Notes: generated by a model from the letters alone, not told the origin. 64,000 nucleotides of DNA from Durusdinium trenchii (GCA_963970005.1 CAXAMN010008513.1:106599-170598), one strand, 5' to 3'. Counted from the stretch's first letter, positions 11,267 through 23,274 are shown. Program-made: numbers and translations.

Positions 11267-14240
11267 CTTCTCTTCCCGCTGTCCTACCTTTCGTGTCTCC
11301 CTCCTCTCAAGTTAAGTATTGCAGGCAATCTGCAGAAATTGCCCCACTGTGCACAGAATGGAGTCATGTCTGCTCAGGTTGTTTGCGAACACGGGCGCTG
11401 AAGATGTCACCGTTCGAATCATTGCAGAGGCAAGGACACGCAAATTGCAACCACTTGTTGCTGCAAGACTGGCTGGGCTGAGGCGTTTGTTGCTGTGTCA
11501 CCATACCTCACAATGATTCACAATGGTTTCAGGTGAAGGTGATGACAGCGAGATCATCAGAAGGCATGGATTGGCACATAAGTCGCGAGTTCATGCGAGT
11601 TTTTTGCTCTTCAAATTTTGGACAAATTCCTGATAGAACCTTCTCCGTGTTCCTCGGGCAGTCACCCCGATGATACCCGAAGTATCTCTTGAGGCTTGTT
11701 GGTGGCATCAGCCAATTCAGAGGAGAAATCCTCCGAGGCCTTCGTTTGCTGCAAGTAATTTTGTGAAGTGAAATGTTGGACAACGCTGCAGTGGAGGAGA
11801 GTCTTGCTCTTGAAAACTTGAAAGCTGGAGGTCCAAGCCAGATCCACACCGGCAGGTCACCTGCTTCAATTGCGGCAAGACGGGCCATTTGGTGCGGGAC
11901 TGCCCCAACACCAAGCCACTCACTTAGATGCCGAGGTCGAGGTCGGTAGGCAAGGTCGTGGAACATGTGTCAGCCCTTATTTTGACAACGGTTGCCAATT
12001 GAACAAGATAGAAGATGCACAAAGGATTTTGAAATCATACTGAAAGCCAGAGGATCGAGAGGCATTTAGTGATAGATTCAGTGTGGTTGAAGAGCTTGCA
12101 TTTCCTTGTTGCCTTCCGTTGTTCAGCGAGAGTGACGCTACTCCTATTCACTTTTGCCACTGAGGCGGGGCATCCGGCCTCCCTGGCGCTATCCTGCCAA
12201 GTGGCGACGAGCAGGGGCCATTGACTTCAGGAATCTTTTTTAGAATATTAGATAGTCAAGAATAGATTACTGTAGGTTGCCTTAGATTGCTGTATACCAA
12301 CGTATACACTTGGCCAGCTTAGGGTAGCTTATTGAAGAAGGGGAGTGTTTGTTAGGTGGCTTTGGGGCCTCGAACCAACACACATTTACATGTGAAGCAT
12401 ATGTCCCTGCTCCAGACGAGGGTGTGCTGTGCAGCAAAGACAGACAAGCACTCACAATGTGACAACATCGATTCGAAACATCCCTGATGTCTATGTGCCT
12501 TAGTCTCTTACCAACTTTGCCGATGTGACGTTGGGCCAGATCGGCAGCTTGACCATAGAATCCAATGGCTTGACCGTAGAAGGCAATATTACGCCAGAGC
12601 AAACAAGTCCGCGATCATGAAGCAGAAACACCATACAGATTCCAGGGCATTGCGGCATTGCATGATCCTCTTCATGGATAGCAACTAGCAGCCACTGTTT
12701 AGAGTTCCAGTGAAGGGAAGGTCTGTGCAAGCCTACCCGAAGAGTTCAGCTAAAGTCTCCTTTTGATCCTCCTTGAGTAGTTAGTTTGGTCACACAATGT
12801 CACACAAGAATCACAAGAACTATGGAGAAATGCATATTGCTTTCATGTTAAATTTCTGATCGCCATTCACTACATGCAAAAGCAACACATCGACACACCC
12901 AGAGACCGGCTGCCCAAAACGCTCACGAGGTCTCATGCGTTTGCCGAGTTCCTGCAAAGACACAACGCCTTTGCATGGTCAGGGACCCCGGTGACCTTGT
13001 CAAGCCACCTTAACACACCTGGTTTGTGAAGGCTTAAGTCTAAGCTGACAGTGTTGGTGACCTATCGGGAAAGAGAAGGTGTACACTTCGAACGCGGGAA
13101 GGCTGTTTGAAAACACCTTCAAAGGAGTGATAAGGAGAGAAAGAAGAGTCTCCAGGACACTTTTTCAAGAGGGACATACCAGGGAAGAACAGGGAAAGGA
13201 ACTGGGAAGGATGGCAAGGAACGAAAGGACAGGAAAGCAAGAGAAAGGAAGAGGAAGGTCCATTTGCCCTGCACCCACGAGTACGCCGCCCCTTTCCAGC
13301 CATTCTCGTGTGGTCGGCCGTTAATGGAGGCATCTAGGGACAATAGAGCCAGTGAAAGTTGAGGGCTTGCTGGTTTGTCGAGATGGATGTTGGTAGATTC
13401 CTTGTAAGGTAGCTAGATCAGCGATGATTCTATGATGTGTTTGCAACCTTTGATCTTTTCCGAGCCCGCTGGGGGACCTCTTTGAGCGAGGCCTTGATTG
13501 GCAATGGCATGCAAGCAGAGATGGGCGGAGTGGAGGTCGGCACTTGTTAGGTTGAAACGCCAGGGAAAATCTCAGGTGATGTGTACAGTCTTTCACCAAG
13601 TGTACTTCTATTTTAGAATTGTGAAGAATCTGTTCTTGTGGCACTTCAGTGGCTCAAGACCGATACTCAATGTAGTTCAGCCCTGTATGCTTCGGGCGCT
13701 TCTCCTCTTTGTTCCATGTGTGGCCACGCACCTTCGCGCTAGCAGTGGCTTGAACACGCACAGTTTAAGCATGTTTGATGAGAGGTTTTTAGAGAACTGT
13801 GAAGCCTCTCAAGATGCTTCATAGTTTAAATTGTGTAATCAAGAATCAATATGATTATAGCAAGAACATATCGAAGCTAGGGCAAGATGCAAGCCCCACA
13901 TCTCACACAGTTGCAAAAGCCGTCCAAACGGATGGCTCACCACTTCAAGACCTGTAGGCTGTAGAGCCCAGGTTGACCAAGCCTGTTCCCGTAACCTTTC
14001 ATGTGTGTTTCAGAGGATCCAGCACCGGCCCAGGCAATGCGTCCCTGACCACGCACGCGGGGCTGAGTCGACCCTCATGCAGCTGCGAAGCCAACAATCC
14101 CAACTGGAAAAAGCCCCAAAGGACCGTAGTTGAAAGGTTTGAAAGGCGAGACGATTGTACATGATCTAAACAGCCATCAGCCAAGCTTCATCGGGGTGTC
14201 TACTCGGCTGAAAGGTGGAGGCTGAACAAACGGGAAAAAA
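11267..14240. other. Mostly no gene; a few exon-like fragments
   Basis: Apart from the CCHC knuckle at 11856, I see only isolated exon-like stretches: about 11387..11470 (+, ANTGAEDVTVRIIAEAR) and about 12508..12620 (+, GSLTIESNGLTVEGNITPEQ). Neither has a named family or clear partner exons. The remainder holds no feature I can support. Confidence 0.4.
11856..11927 (+). pseudogene. CCHC zinc-knuckle fragment (gag-like or small exon)
   Basis: The frame reads CFNCGKTGHLVRDC, a perfect C-x2-C-x4-H-x4-C knuckle, and then stops about eight codons later at TAG. CCHC knuckles bind single-stranded nucleic acid and are typical of retroelement Gag proteins and of some RNA-binding proteins. Upstream in frame there is a stop, so this is either the last exon of a gene or a retroelement remnant. 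No protease or reverse transcriptase is seen nearby. Confidence 0.5.
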
Positions 14241-14242
14241 CT

Positions 14243-14325
14243 AGTAGCTAGAAGCTACTAGGAACAGGTGCATCGCTAGTAGGAACAAGGGCATCGCTAC
14301 TAGTAGCTAGAAGCTACTATTTGGC
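14243..14325 (-). repeat. CTAGTAGC-type interspersed repeat
   Basis: Alternating CTACTAG, AGCTACTA and GGGCATCGCTACTAG strings. The last is the reverse complement of the CTAGTAGCGATGCCC variant at 8.95 kb and 39.0 kb. Confidence 0.65.
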
Positions 14326-14385
14326 ACACTTGCCTCGACCTACTGTCACTGCTTCCTTGTTTCTTTCCAACTCTGTCCTCAGCAG

Positions 14386-14944
14386 GACGGAGCCGAAGTG
14401 TGTTTTCATTGACCTTGGTGCTGCAGATGGAAACACCTTTGATTCTTTTCTCTCCAATGGCTACGGGCCTGTGAAGAATTGCCCTCATGGAGGTGATTGG
14501 GAAGCAATCCTAGTGGAGGCCGGGTGAGGTCTACTGTGGGTAGTGCAGATATTGGTTTCAGAATGCTGAAAAGAGCGACAAGACGTTTTCTTCCCCGTTG
14601 CATGCGTACAGTAAATTTGCAACCCTGTGATAATTCCATTGTATGACCGTGTCACTCTTACGAATTTTGTGACAAGCAAAGCGGGGCAACTGTTTAGTCA
14701 TCAACCCAAGCCAGCGCAGGCCAATCCGATGTTCACAGAGAAGCTGCAGCTTGACGCACTTTAGAGGCTTCCTGACGAGGTACCCTTGCAGCTGTCGGGT
14801 CTAGTGGGCCCTGTTGGAGGCGCCTTGTTTGAGCACCGTTACCATCGAACGTTGTGAGTTGCGAGGCAAGCGCTGCAGGACTGTGACGAGCCAATGTTTG
14901 ATTATCCCCGTCTGTACTCCCAGAATTGAATCCTGGGGGTCCAG
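14386..14944 (+). CDS. FkbM-like SAM methyltransferase, N-terminal exons
   Basis: Exon 14386..14518 reads CVFIDLGAADGNTF, the SAM-binding motif I of FkbM-type methyltransferases, and ends WEAILVE. Exon 14720..~14761 begins ANPMFTEKLQLDAL, giving the joined motif VEANPMF, typical of the acidic loop that follows motif I in this fold. The intron 14519..14719 has a GC donor and AG|G acceptor. A further piece near 14917..14944 reads RIESWGSSA, comparable to the NYWGSS segment of the second copy at 32.1 kb. The C-terminal DIEG motif is not found downstream, so the gene is incomplete, degraded, or has exons I could not place. FkbM-type enzymes methylate sugars or natural products; the substrate here is unknown. 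Confidence 0.6.
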
Positions 14945-15044
14945 TGCAAAATTTTATTTTAATTTATTTCCGAAATCATATGGAGTGGCAGGTTGGCTGA
15001 CGTTCGCTCTGGACATTATTTGGAACATAGCTCCTGAAAGCTAG

Positions 15045-15530
15045 AATTTCTAAAGGGTTCTGATCACAGGAATTTATTTGCAGCCTAGATTCAGTCTGGA
15101 TGGTATGTTGCTTTCACCAGATGTAGATGATTTAGCATGTACATACAACCTCTGGCACACAGCATTTTATTGTGACCCAAGGTTTTGTTATAAGACGTTG
15201 GGAGCAAAGGATTATATTTTTATGCATAGTGTTCCAAAAGCACGTTGGGAGACAGGATATTATTTGTATGTTGATTATGTTGGACATGTTGATATTATTT
15301 GCGTTATTTGTATGTTGATAGATTTTCTAAAGGGTTGTGATCACCAGAGAACTAAGGAAAGAACTAAGGAGACTCAGGAATTAGCATCTTCGTCCTGCTG
15401 GCGTTCATGGGCCTTAGCTTGGGCACGCCCAGCCCACAAAATAACAAAGAAACACTACTTGTAACTAGTACGCCGAAAGGTGTAAAATAGCGCCGAAAGG
15501 TGCAACTCATCTTCTGTTTCTTTTGGAATC
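15045..15530. other. No clear gene
   Basis: A 128-codon open frame on + (15078..15464) has no recognised motif and an A/T-rich, Tyr/Asp/Val-rich composition. Exon status is uncertain. Confidence 0.3.
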
Positions 15531-15535
15531 GTTGG

Positions 15536-16066
15536 GCTCAACTTCCAGTGTCGGCTATTCAATTCCGACACTGGCTAAATAGGACTAAATAGGATTTTTG
15601 TGTGTGTTGCCAGTTCTGGTCTTTTCCAGAACTGAGTGTGTGTTGCGTGTATTACTTCCAGTGTCGGCTATTAAAATCCGACACTGGCTAAATAGGATTT
15701 TTTTGTGTGTTGCCAGTTCTGGTCTTTTCCAGAATTGGGTGTGTGTTGTGTGTATTACTTCCAGCGTCGGCTTTTAAAATCCGACACTGGCTAAATAGGA
15801 TTTTTGTACTAGGTGCTGGGTTGAGCTGAGCCAATCTCGGCAATTAAAACCCTAGCCTGGAGAAAAGATGTTAGATGATGTTTGTGTGTGTTTGCCAGTG
15901 CTGGGTTTTTACCAGAACTGGTTCTGTGCGAGGACTCGTTGAGTTGAGCCAGTCTCGGCAATTAACACCCTAGACTGGATAAAACAAAAATATGTTTGTG
16001 TGTGTCTTTGCCAGTGCTGGATTTTCACCAGAAGAGGTTCTGTGTGAGGAATGGTTGAGCTCAGCC
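15536..16066 (+). repeat. Tandem array of ~105-118 bp units, each carrying inverted repeats
   Basis: About five units. The first three contain CCAGTGTCGG, a 10-base AT-rich spacer, then CCGACACTGG; the second unit is a perfect 10-bp inverted repeat (15659..15688). Between these lies a second inverted repeat, CAGTTCTGG...CCAGAACTG, with a pyrimidine loop, then a GTGTGTTG-rich linker. Units 4 and 5 are diverged (CCAATCTCGG...CCTAGCCTGG and CCAGTCTCGG...CCTAGACTGG) but keep pairing potential. Unit starts are near 15544, 15657, 15761, 15831 and 15949. Confidence 0.85.
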
Positions 16067-16069
16067 GGG

Positions 16070-16760
16070 CCCGCTCCACCGTCCATCCACTGCACCTCCA
16101 CAGACTAACCTTTGTTATCTTTGTTTGCTACAGGGACAACACAGGTAAGCAAATCCGAACAGGAAGCCTGGAAAGAAAGTTTTTTGGACAGAATGTGTCC
16201 ACGGTACACATCTTGACACCACATAGTCAGCAGCAATAAAGTCCATGCAGCACAACCATTGTTTGTCTCAGGATCTCACAGCCCAGCTGACACGTAAAGC
16301 ACAACCACAAACACTGGATAATATTTGTAGCCTGTATCAGGAATGCACCCACTTCACACAGCACATTCAACATACATTCAACAACAATAATTTCCACACA
16401 GAGAATCTTCGGACGACCTGAAGCACCAAAAAAAGTAGTATATTACGATGGCACTGTTGGATTTTATTGTGTATTTGTTTGATGTTTCGTGTGCGCAGTT
16501 GATAATATGTTGATAATCTCGCATTGTGGAAACCATCAGACAGGTTGCAACTTCCAGCAGCATCAGGTGCACTGTTTGGCGGAACAGTCTGGCTCGAAGA
16601 TCCTGCGCCGGTCGTGAGTTGTGATTGACATCTGACAGGGAAACACATGAAACGCAACCAAACGAAACAGCAGAGCCATTTCAATACCGGCTTCTTTTTG
16701 CGGCAATCGGAATGGCTTGGCAAGCTCACACGCATGGCAATGCATGGAGCGAAGACGAGA
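16070..16760. other. No supportable gene
   Basis: Short frames only, on both strands. Probably upstream or intronic sequence of the SET gene. Confidence 0.4.
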
Positions 16761-16774
16761 AGACGCGTCAGGTG

Positions 16775-18728
16775 CTGTTGACTGAACTCTCATTGTCAGC
16801 AGACAGTGCTCAATGTGACTGCATCGAAGAGTGTGGCCCATTGTGCAAGAGCCCTGGGAAGATGATGATGATTTTCCTATTTTTCCTGCTATTTTTTGCT
16901 ATAATTTCGATCAGGATTATGATGGTCATAGTTGGAATTTGCAGACACCAGTGACTTATAGTGACTTTGTTTGCACGTGCCTGATGAAATTGTCGAGGAA
17001 TTTCAGCAAGCGCATGGAGTGTGGACCTTCATGCAAAGCAACGGCTTGTGGGAATCGCAGGGTTCAAGAGTGGCGTAGCAAGCAAGGGGAAGCTCCACGT
17101 CTCGTGATTTTGAAGCTTCAGACTACACCCTATGGGCTCTTTGCGGGTCAGTCCTTCAAAGAAGGAGCTAAGTCACTTTACGAAGAAATCTGTTGTTGCA
17201 TTCCTTTCCTAGCTTGCCTGACTGCGCTGACTGGTTCCTTAGTTGTGATTTTTGTTTTTTAAAACATGTTAAGCTTTTTGTTTGTCAGTTAGATTTCCTG
17301 CTCGCGTCCCTGAGGAGATTTGGTTTGCGAGTATACTGGTGAGTGGCGTATGGGAATGACCACTCCCAATGCATACATGCTGAGTGTGAAATCTGGCTCC
17401 TCCAAGATTTTCTTGGACGCAGGATACGAAGAGCTTGTGGTTTTGCTCGTTGAAATTAGTTTAATTGTTTTTTCAAGCAGCTCTAGCTCACTATGTTCAC
17501 TGCAAGATTTGTATTTTTTTGCTCATCAATCACCATGATGAGATCATTCACTATGTTCACTGTTTCATTCAGTATCTTCAATTTCTCTGGCGAGGAGTGA
17601 AGGGTTCGAAGGCCAGATTTATCAATCACGCTTGCAATTCCAATTGCCGCTTTGAGGACTGAAGTGTGGGCCAAAAAAAGCTCTGACGTGCTTCGTATTT
17701 GTGAGTTCCCTAAACTTGGCTTTAGGTTTGTTTGCCTGTGGAAGATATCTTGCAGGAGTGGCATTGCCCAGAGCCTTCCATTGGCACTTCAGCGGATGGT
17801 GCTTCCGTGTGGCTTCGTTGCGTGCTGGAACCTTGTTTTTAAAAACAATATTTTTTCCTGGTGTGCAGGTATGCCAGCATAGTGCCCACAGGTGACAAAA
17901 TCCACAAACCTAGAAAATAAAATTCACTGGAATCAACCATATGTGTGCACATGTAGCTTCAATAGTAAATCTTTGAGTGTTCTCATTAGGATAATATTTC
18001 TAATGACTTCTTTGGTCCAAATCAGTATCATCAATATCATTCTTCTTCTCGATCTTCTCGTTGGATCAAGTGACCCAACAAAAATGAATAAAGCTCACGG
18101 ATCCGCCATGTTTCATTTGTTGGTTCTGGGTTGTGTGTCCACGGACCTTGAGACTTCTGGACTTTTTTGGGCATCCAGTTCGAGATGTTGATGTTCGAGG
18201 ATTTGCGGGGATTTACGGGGGACAGTTGAGGTGATCGCAAAGAAGGACATCAAGATTGGTGAAGAGATCACCATTGATTACCGACCTGAACAGGCAGGGA
18301 AAAGTTCACAGGCTGAATGTTGTATTGAATGTTTGAAATTTGGCTTGTCTTTACGCTTTTAGTTCTCCAAATCAGAAACTGATTTTGATTCTGTTGCTTG
18401 CTACGACCTCCAGGAAGTTGCGCAGAAGAAGAAGAAAAGCAAGGCCAAGGACGATTCTACATCTTCCTCAGGCATCATGCACACATGCCAGCCTGGCAAG
18501 GATTTTCCATGCTACTGTGGCTCCAAAGAATGCAAACCGCCGGCTCCAGAATGTTGCAGCGACAATGCCTGTGTACACGGGGTTATGCCTCTTCGGTTCG
18601 CAACACGACATCAAGGTTGGCTCGCAGATTGCGCCCAGTCAGACGCACACAAAACTGTCTATGCTCATTTCCGGTGGTTTGGCCAGGGTTGCCGCAGAGG
18701 AATAGGAAAAGCGATTGGGATGAATTAG
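16775..18728 (+). CDS. SET-domain histone lysine methyltransferase (AWS-SET-post-SET)
   Basis: Exon ~16790..16857 has CDCIEECGPLCKSP. Exon 17011..17164 has ECGPSCKATACGNRRVQ, an AWS-type zinc-binding segment, and then TTPYGLFAGQSFKEG. Exon 17315..~17421 has VCEYTGEW, and exon ~17603..17695 has ARFINHACNSNC, the catalytic NHxCxxN pocket. Exon 18226..18293 has IGEEITIDY. Exon 18414 onward is Lys-rich and then has CYCGSKECK, the post-SET zinc motif. Order and motifs match SET2/NSD/ASH1-type enzymes, which usually methylate histone H3 K36; that substrate is inferred. Introns: 17165..17314 GA-AG and 18294..18413 GC-AG. After NCRFE an extra base (the T in GAGGACTGAAG) breaks the frame; without it the sequence continues EVWAKKSSDVLRI, as expected. 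This may be an error or an inactivating mutation. Upstream exons and the end of the gene are uncertain. Confidence 0.78.
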
Positions 18729-18868
18729 CAGTCTTACTTTCTTGATTCACTTTTGAAACATTTGAATTGTTTGTGTGGATGACGTATGCTTTTAGATTGT
18801 TTTTTTGAATGTTTAGACTTCCATGCCTTTCCGTCCTCATCCTCCTCATCCTGTTTCCTGTCCAGACC

Positions 18869-19490
18869 AGGCAATCCAAGCAGAGATCGAAACACTTACA
18901 GACCTAGCGACCACAAGCGTGGATGCCATACAGCCTCAACCTATTCAAGAGCTTCAAGAAATCGAGCCGGCTGTTCCACCTCTTGGATGTGATACAAATC
19001 TTCCTACAGCTCATCCTGATCCTGTTGCACCTGCACAGACTTCGGACCCCGATTTGTTTCATGTAGGTTAAAAAATTGAAAACACCTAGAGTAGACCCAG
19101 AGACTGTTTTTTTAGATTTCAAGCACCCTAGAGATCCTAGAGTAGACCAGGGTGCTGTTTAGTGTTTTTCAACCACAGTATAGATTTGCAGCCAGGAGCT
19201 GCAGCTTGAGAACCTTGAGAGTGATCCGCCCCTCCCACCACCAGCTGAACCACCTACCTCTCCGAGGGCTCCACGTGACAGAGATGATAATAGAGATGAT
19301 AGAGATGGATTGCAGGAGGCGCTTGAAGAGATGTTGCAGGAGGCAGATTCCTTGGGGTTGAACGATGTGAACGATTCGGGCGCTCCAAAACCCAGTCTTT
19401 CTGCTATGCCGAAAGATCCTAAAGATCCTGCAGATCCTGAAGGATCCGAAGGCTGGTTCATGATGTTCATGCGTTGTCTTTGGGCTGTGA
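18869..19490 (+). CDS. Pro/Glu/Asp-rich exons, probably part of the SET gene or of the next gene
   Basis: Exon ~18869..19062 (QAEIETLTDLATTSVDAIQ) ends at a GT donor and joins in phase to an exon starting about 19195 (ELQLENLESDPPLPPPAEP). That exon runs through a DRDDNRDDRD repeat and an acidic helix-like segment to about 19480. Composition is that of a disordered linker, with no named domain. It lies between the post-SET exon and the methyltransferase-like gene on the same strand, so it could belong to either. Confidence 0.45.
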
Positions 19491-20060
19491 CTGTCGCAGT
19501 TTCTTTTCCTAGAATGTTTGGACGCTGTGAAGACGGTTAAGACATCTTAAGTTGCGGCCAGTATAGAATTGTTTTTGCCAACCATGCCATACGTTCTGTG
19601 CCCAATTGCAAATACCAACGGTATTGCAAATAAAATCCAAAGATCTTGGCAGGCAGTTGTTTTTACAACCTTTTTGTCCATGTAATGACCATGAACAGAA
19701 ATGAATTTTATTTCTGTTGATAGTGTTCTGAGCTTGAGAGTGCTTGACGAGAGTGTATCTTTTCCATCGCTCCCGCAACTCCTCAAGCAAGTTCTTTGGT
19801 GGGTGATTAGTTTGGTTTCGGCACCTTTGAGATCTTTGAGATTTCTGTGTCTCGCGTGATTTGCATCATGGCGTTTCCGGTGTGGCAGTTTCTTTGCCTG
19901 TGGTTGTGCAACTTTGCACCTCGACAGATCACGAAACCAGTATAATATGTACAATCTAATTGTTTTTATTCTTTTAGTCTTGGCAGTCTTAGCATCCTTT
20001 ACATTTTCCTTTTCGTCGGGAGAGTTGAAGATGTTGAAGATTAGGAAGGTTTCAGGCAAA

Positions 20061-21481
20061 CTGCCCACGTTTCTGACATGGATGGCCGAGGCATTTGCCA
20101 TGCCAAAGATGCCAAAGACACCTTCGATTGGACAGGATGCAGCTACAAGCGTGGAGGAGTCGGCATGGTTTTGGGCTGCTCCGAATTGGGGCCTCGTCAG
20201 CAGCTTTTGCCGCAAGTGGCAAGGCAAGCGCAGATATCATTGCGTGGACGTATTTAGCGCGAGCGGAAGCTTCTGCAGGAGATTCCAGGAAGATGGATAT
20301 GAAGCTGTAGCTTATGACATAAAGTCAGACTCAACTTCGGACATCACTACAAGGTCTGGCTTTTTAAAACTCCTGGATCTCGGTATGGCGAATCTTTTCT
20401 CCATTTAGTGATTTTAGTGGTCGACGTGCAGGGGGTCGTCATTGTTGGTGAATGTTGAATTTTATTTTTTATCGATTGCGCGCCCGTGATAAATATGTCT
20501 ATTGGTTATATATGTTATATTGAATTGTTTTTTTAATATTCCTTATTGACGCTGTTGTAAAAGCATCTCAGGACTCTCGACAGCGCCTTCCTACCATGCG
20601 CGCCGCCATGCAGTCTCTTCGTAGGTATTTCAGTGGCGACTCACAAGAGGTCTGTATCTTGAACAAATTGGGAAGATTTGGAAAGATTGAAAAGGACATA
20701 TGATGCATATATCTTTTGATATTAAGATAGACTTTTGTGATGTTTAATATTTTGGAACTTTTTGGAGCCTCACAATGTCTCACATTGAGGCCAACAATTT
20801 GCTCGGAGACCAAACAAAGGCATGTGTGCGCCTGTCAAATCTTATCTTGGCAAATACGGTCACTTGACTTCAGCTTTCTCACCTCGGATATCTTGAATTT
20901 TTCGGATATGATACTAAAACCTTTTTGTATATATAAGATATATAAGGTTGTTTAGTGTTTGTATGTTTCTGCTTCAACATCTTCAACTTGTTCGCTTAGT
21001 TTAGTTCCTCATTTTTGACATTGCTCTCAGTGGTGACCACCGTCCTGAGGTCACATTCCTTCTATTGATGCGGTACTTTCGGCCAACCCTTCGTGTCTTC
21101 CTTGAGCAGCCTATGTCATCGTGGATGTACAAGCAGCAGATTATGGCTGAAGTAATTCACAGGTTTCAATTGAGCCGTGTTCTCACATATATGGGATGTT
21201 TTGGGTCTCCCATCATGAAAGGTACCCACTTACTTTCCAATTTCTCATTGAAATCTTGCGCGCGAAAAGCCACCAAAGAAGTCAAAAAACAACATGCTAA
21301 GCGTGTTAAAAAAGATAACGCAAGGCTTAAAGCCTTGGGCCTGAGAGTGCCTGCTTACTGGATCCGCACCGCGCGAGGCTTTCAGGGCGGACCAGATTTG
21401 GCATCCACTGCTGTTTACCCTTCCAAATTCGTAAATGCGGTTTTTGGATGCTACTTGAAGGATTTGGCTGGCACAAAATGA
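20061..21481 (+). CDS. C5-methyltransferase-like protein of dinoflagellate type, four exons
   Basis: Exons ~20061..20389, 20572..20649, 20768..20858 and 21050..21481 join in phase. Exon 1 has VDVFSASGSFCRRF then VAYDIK, a SAM-binding motif I/II arrangement. Exon 2 has LPCAPPCSLF, like the catalytic Pro-Cys loop (motif IV). Exon 4 has FLEQPMSSW, in the place of motif VI, then YMGCFGSPIMKGTHLLSN, resembling the motif VIII region of phage-type cytosine-C5 methyltransferases, and a basic tail with a natural TGA stop. Introns are GA-AG, GT-AG and GT-AG. The order fits a C5-methyltransferase fold, but the usual ENV triad is EQP here, so catalytic activity and substrate are uncertain. The true start lies upstream of 20061. 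The same motif layout appears inside the copia element at 50.7-51.2 kb. Confidence 0.68.
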
Positions 21482-21639
21482 TTGTCAACCAACATTCCTT
21501 TCAATTGTGAATGTACGGCAGCCATTGCAGCCATGAGTTTGACCCAGTCTGTCGCTGAACTTGACATTAGACGGGTCGTGTGAGTGTGTTGCCTGAGAAG
21601 AAGAAAGGATTTCCTGATTTATATATTTTTCTGATTTTT

Positions 21640-23130
21640 CCTGGGGGTCTTTTCTGGGTAGCCTTTTTTTTTCCGGAGAAGCATGTCCCTCAGCTTTGTG
21701 AAATAATATCCCCTTGTTCCAGACCTTTCTGATCTTTGTGCCTGTTCTTTCACTTTTGGACTTGGGCCATCAGGACAATATTGTATAGCTTTGACGCATG
21801 ATATACGTGTTTCTCTTTCTCATTTTGGATATAGGATCATTTTGGGGACTGGTTGGTCTGTCGACTGTCCTGAAGATCTTTGACTACCCTGGATTATCCT
21901 GGATTGGTTTCCTGCCGGTATTGTTTCTGCGCAAAGAAGCCTACTGTACATTCTGATCATTCTGTGTCTCAGTGTTCTGCCGCATCCTGAGTGTTCTGGA
22001 AGGTCCTTCAGGAGTCTTGAGGATCAGGAGGATTGTGATCATGTTGACTGATATTTCCTGGCTGGGTAGCCGTTTTCTGGGAAACACGTTCCAAAGTCTG
22101 TGAAAATATTGTTCATTGTTCCTAACCTTTCTGGCCTTGTCTGTGCTTTGGACCTTTGGATCCTGTGGAAAATATTCTACAGCATTGATGGTAGCACGGT
22201 TTCATTGAGAGTTACGGGATAACGTGGGAGACCTGGACACGACAAGATCTTTGCTGTCTTTCATTGTATCTTTGATGAAGTTTGTCATGTTCCTGTTTTT
22301 GGATTTGTATCTCCTCAGGCTCTTGGTCATTTTTATCATTGTTTTGGGGATTGGTTAGTCTGTCTGACTGCCCTGAAGAGGATCTTGACTGTTCTGGATT
22401 GGTTTTATGCAGGGTTCTGTGCAGAGGAAACTTCTGTGCATTCTATGTCTCTGTGTTCTGCCGCCTCTATCCTGAATGTTCTGGAAGGTCTTTCAGGAGT
22501 CTTGAGGTTTAGAGATGATTTCACATTACCATTGATGACTGAGACTTNNNNNNNNNNTTTTTATCATTGTTTTGGGGATTGGTTAGTCTGTCTGGCTGCC
22601 TTGAAGATGATCTTGACTGTTCTGGATTGGTTTTACGCAGGGTTCTGTGCAGAGAAAACTGCTGTGCATTCTATGTCTCTGCGTTCTGCCGCCTCTATCC
22701 TGAATGTTCTGGAAGGTCGAGTCGTTCAGGAGCCTTGAGGTTTAGAGATGATTTCACATTACCATTGATGACTGAGACTTCTTGGAGGGGACTTCTGTGG
22801 GTAACCTTTTTCCAGGGAAACGCGCCCAAAGCGTGTGAAAATATTGTTCATTGTTCCTAACCTTCCTGGCTTTGTCTGTGCTTTTGGCCCTTGGATCCTC
22901 TGGAAAATATTCTACAGCATTGATACCAGTGCTGTTTCATCGAGAGTTACGGGACAATGTGGGAGACCTGGACACGACAAGATCTTTGCTGTTTTTCATT
23001 GTATCTTTCATGAACTTTGTCATGTTCCTGTTTCTTGATTTGAGATTTGTATCTCATCCTCAGGCTTTTAGTTATTTTTGTTGATCATTGTTTTGGGGAT
23101 TGGTTAGTTTGTCTGACTGCATTGAAGAGG
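21640..23130 (+). repeat. Diverged tandem duplication, two alternating blocks, about 730 bp period
   Basis: Block A (TTTTGGGGA[T/C]TGGTTAGTCTGTC ... GTTCTGGAAGG) occurs at about 21838, 22340, 22562 and, truncated, 23092. Block B (a GAAAATATTGTTCATTG / GGAAAATATTCTACAGCATTG / GAGACCTGGACACGACAAG segment) occurs at about 22066..22330 and 22797..23080, with a degenerate copy near 21655. A 10-base gap sits inside the array. No protein motif is visible; the frames across it repeat the same Cys/Leu/Ser-rich translation. Confidence 0.8.
22548..22557. other. Assembly gap (10 N)
   Basis: A 10-base run of N within the tandem duplication; the copy number is probably misassembled here. Confidence 0.99.
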
Positions 23131-23274
23131 ATCTTGACGGGACAATGTGGGACACATGAACATCAGAATGTCAAATTTAGGATGTCAGATGATGTTAGCA
23201 AATGCACTATTTTGAGACCAATCTGTTTTGTCATCTGTTTGATCATCATTATCATAGTTGTTTATTGTTTCCAG

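Noticed and set aside
10899..11481. Open frames of 138 and 185 codons
   Set aside because: They run through 326 unknown bases and have no supported sequence on either side.
19547..20227. 226-codon minus-strand frame
   Set aside because: Overlaps the + strand methyltransferase-like exon, has no motif, and opposes the local gene direction.
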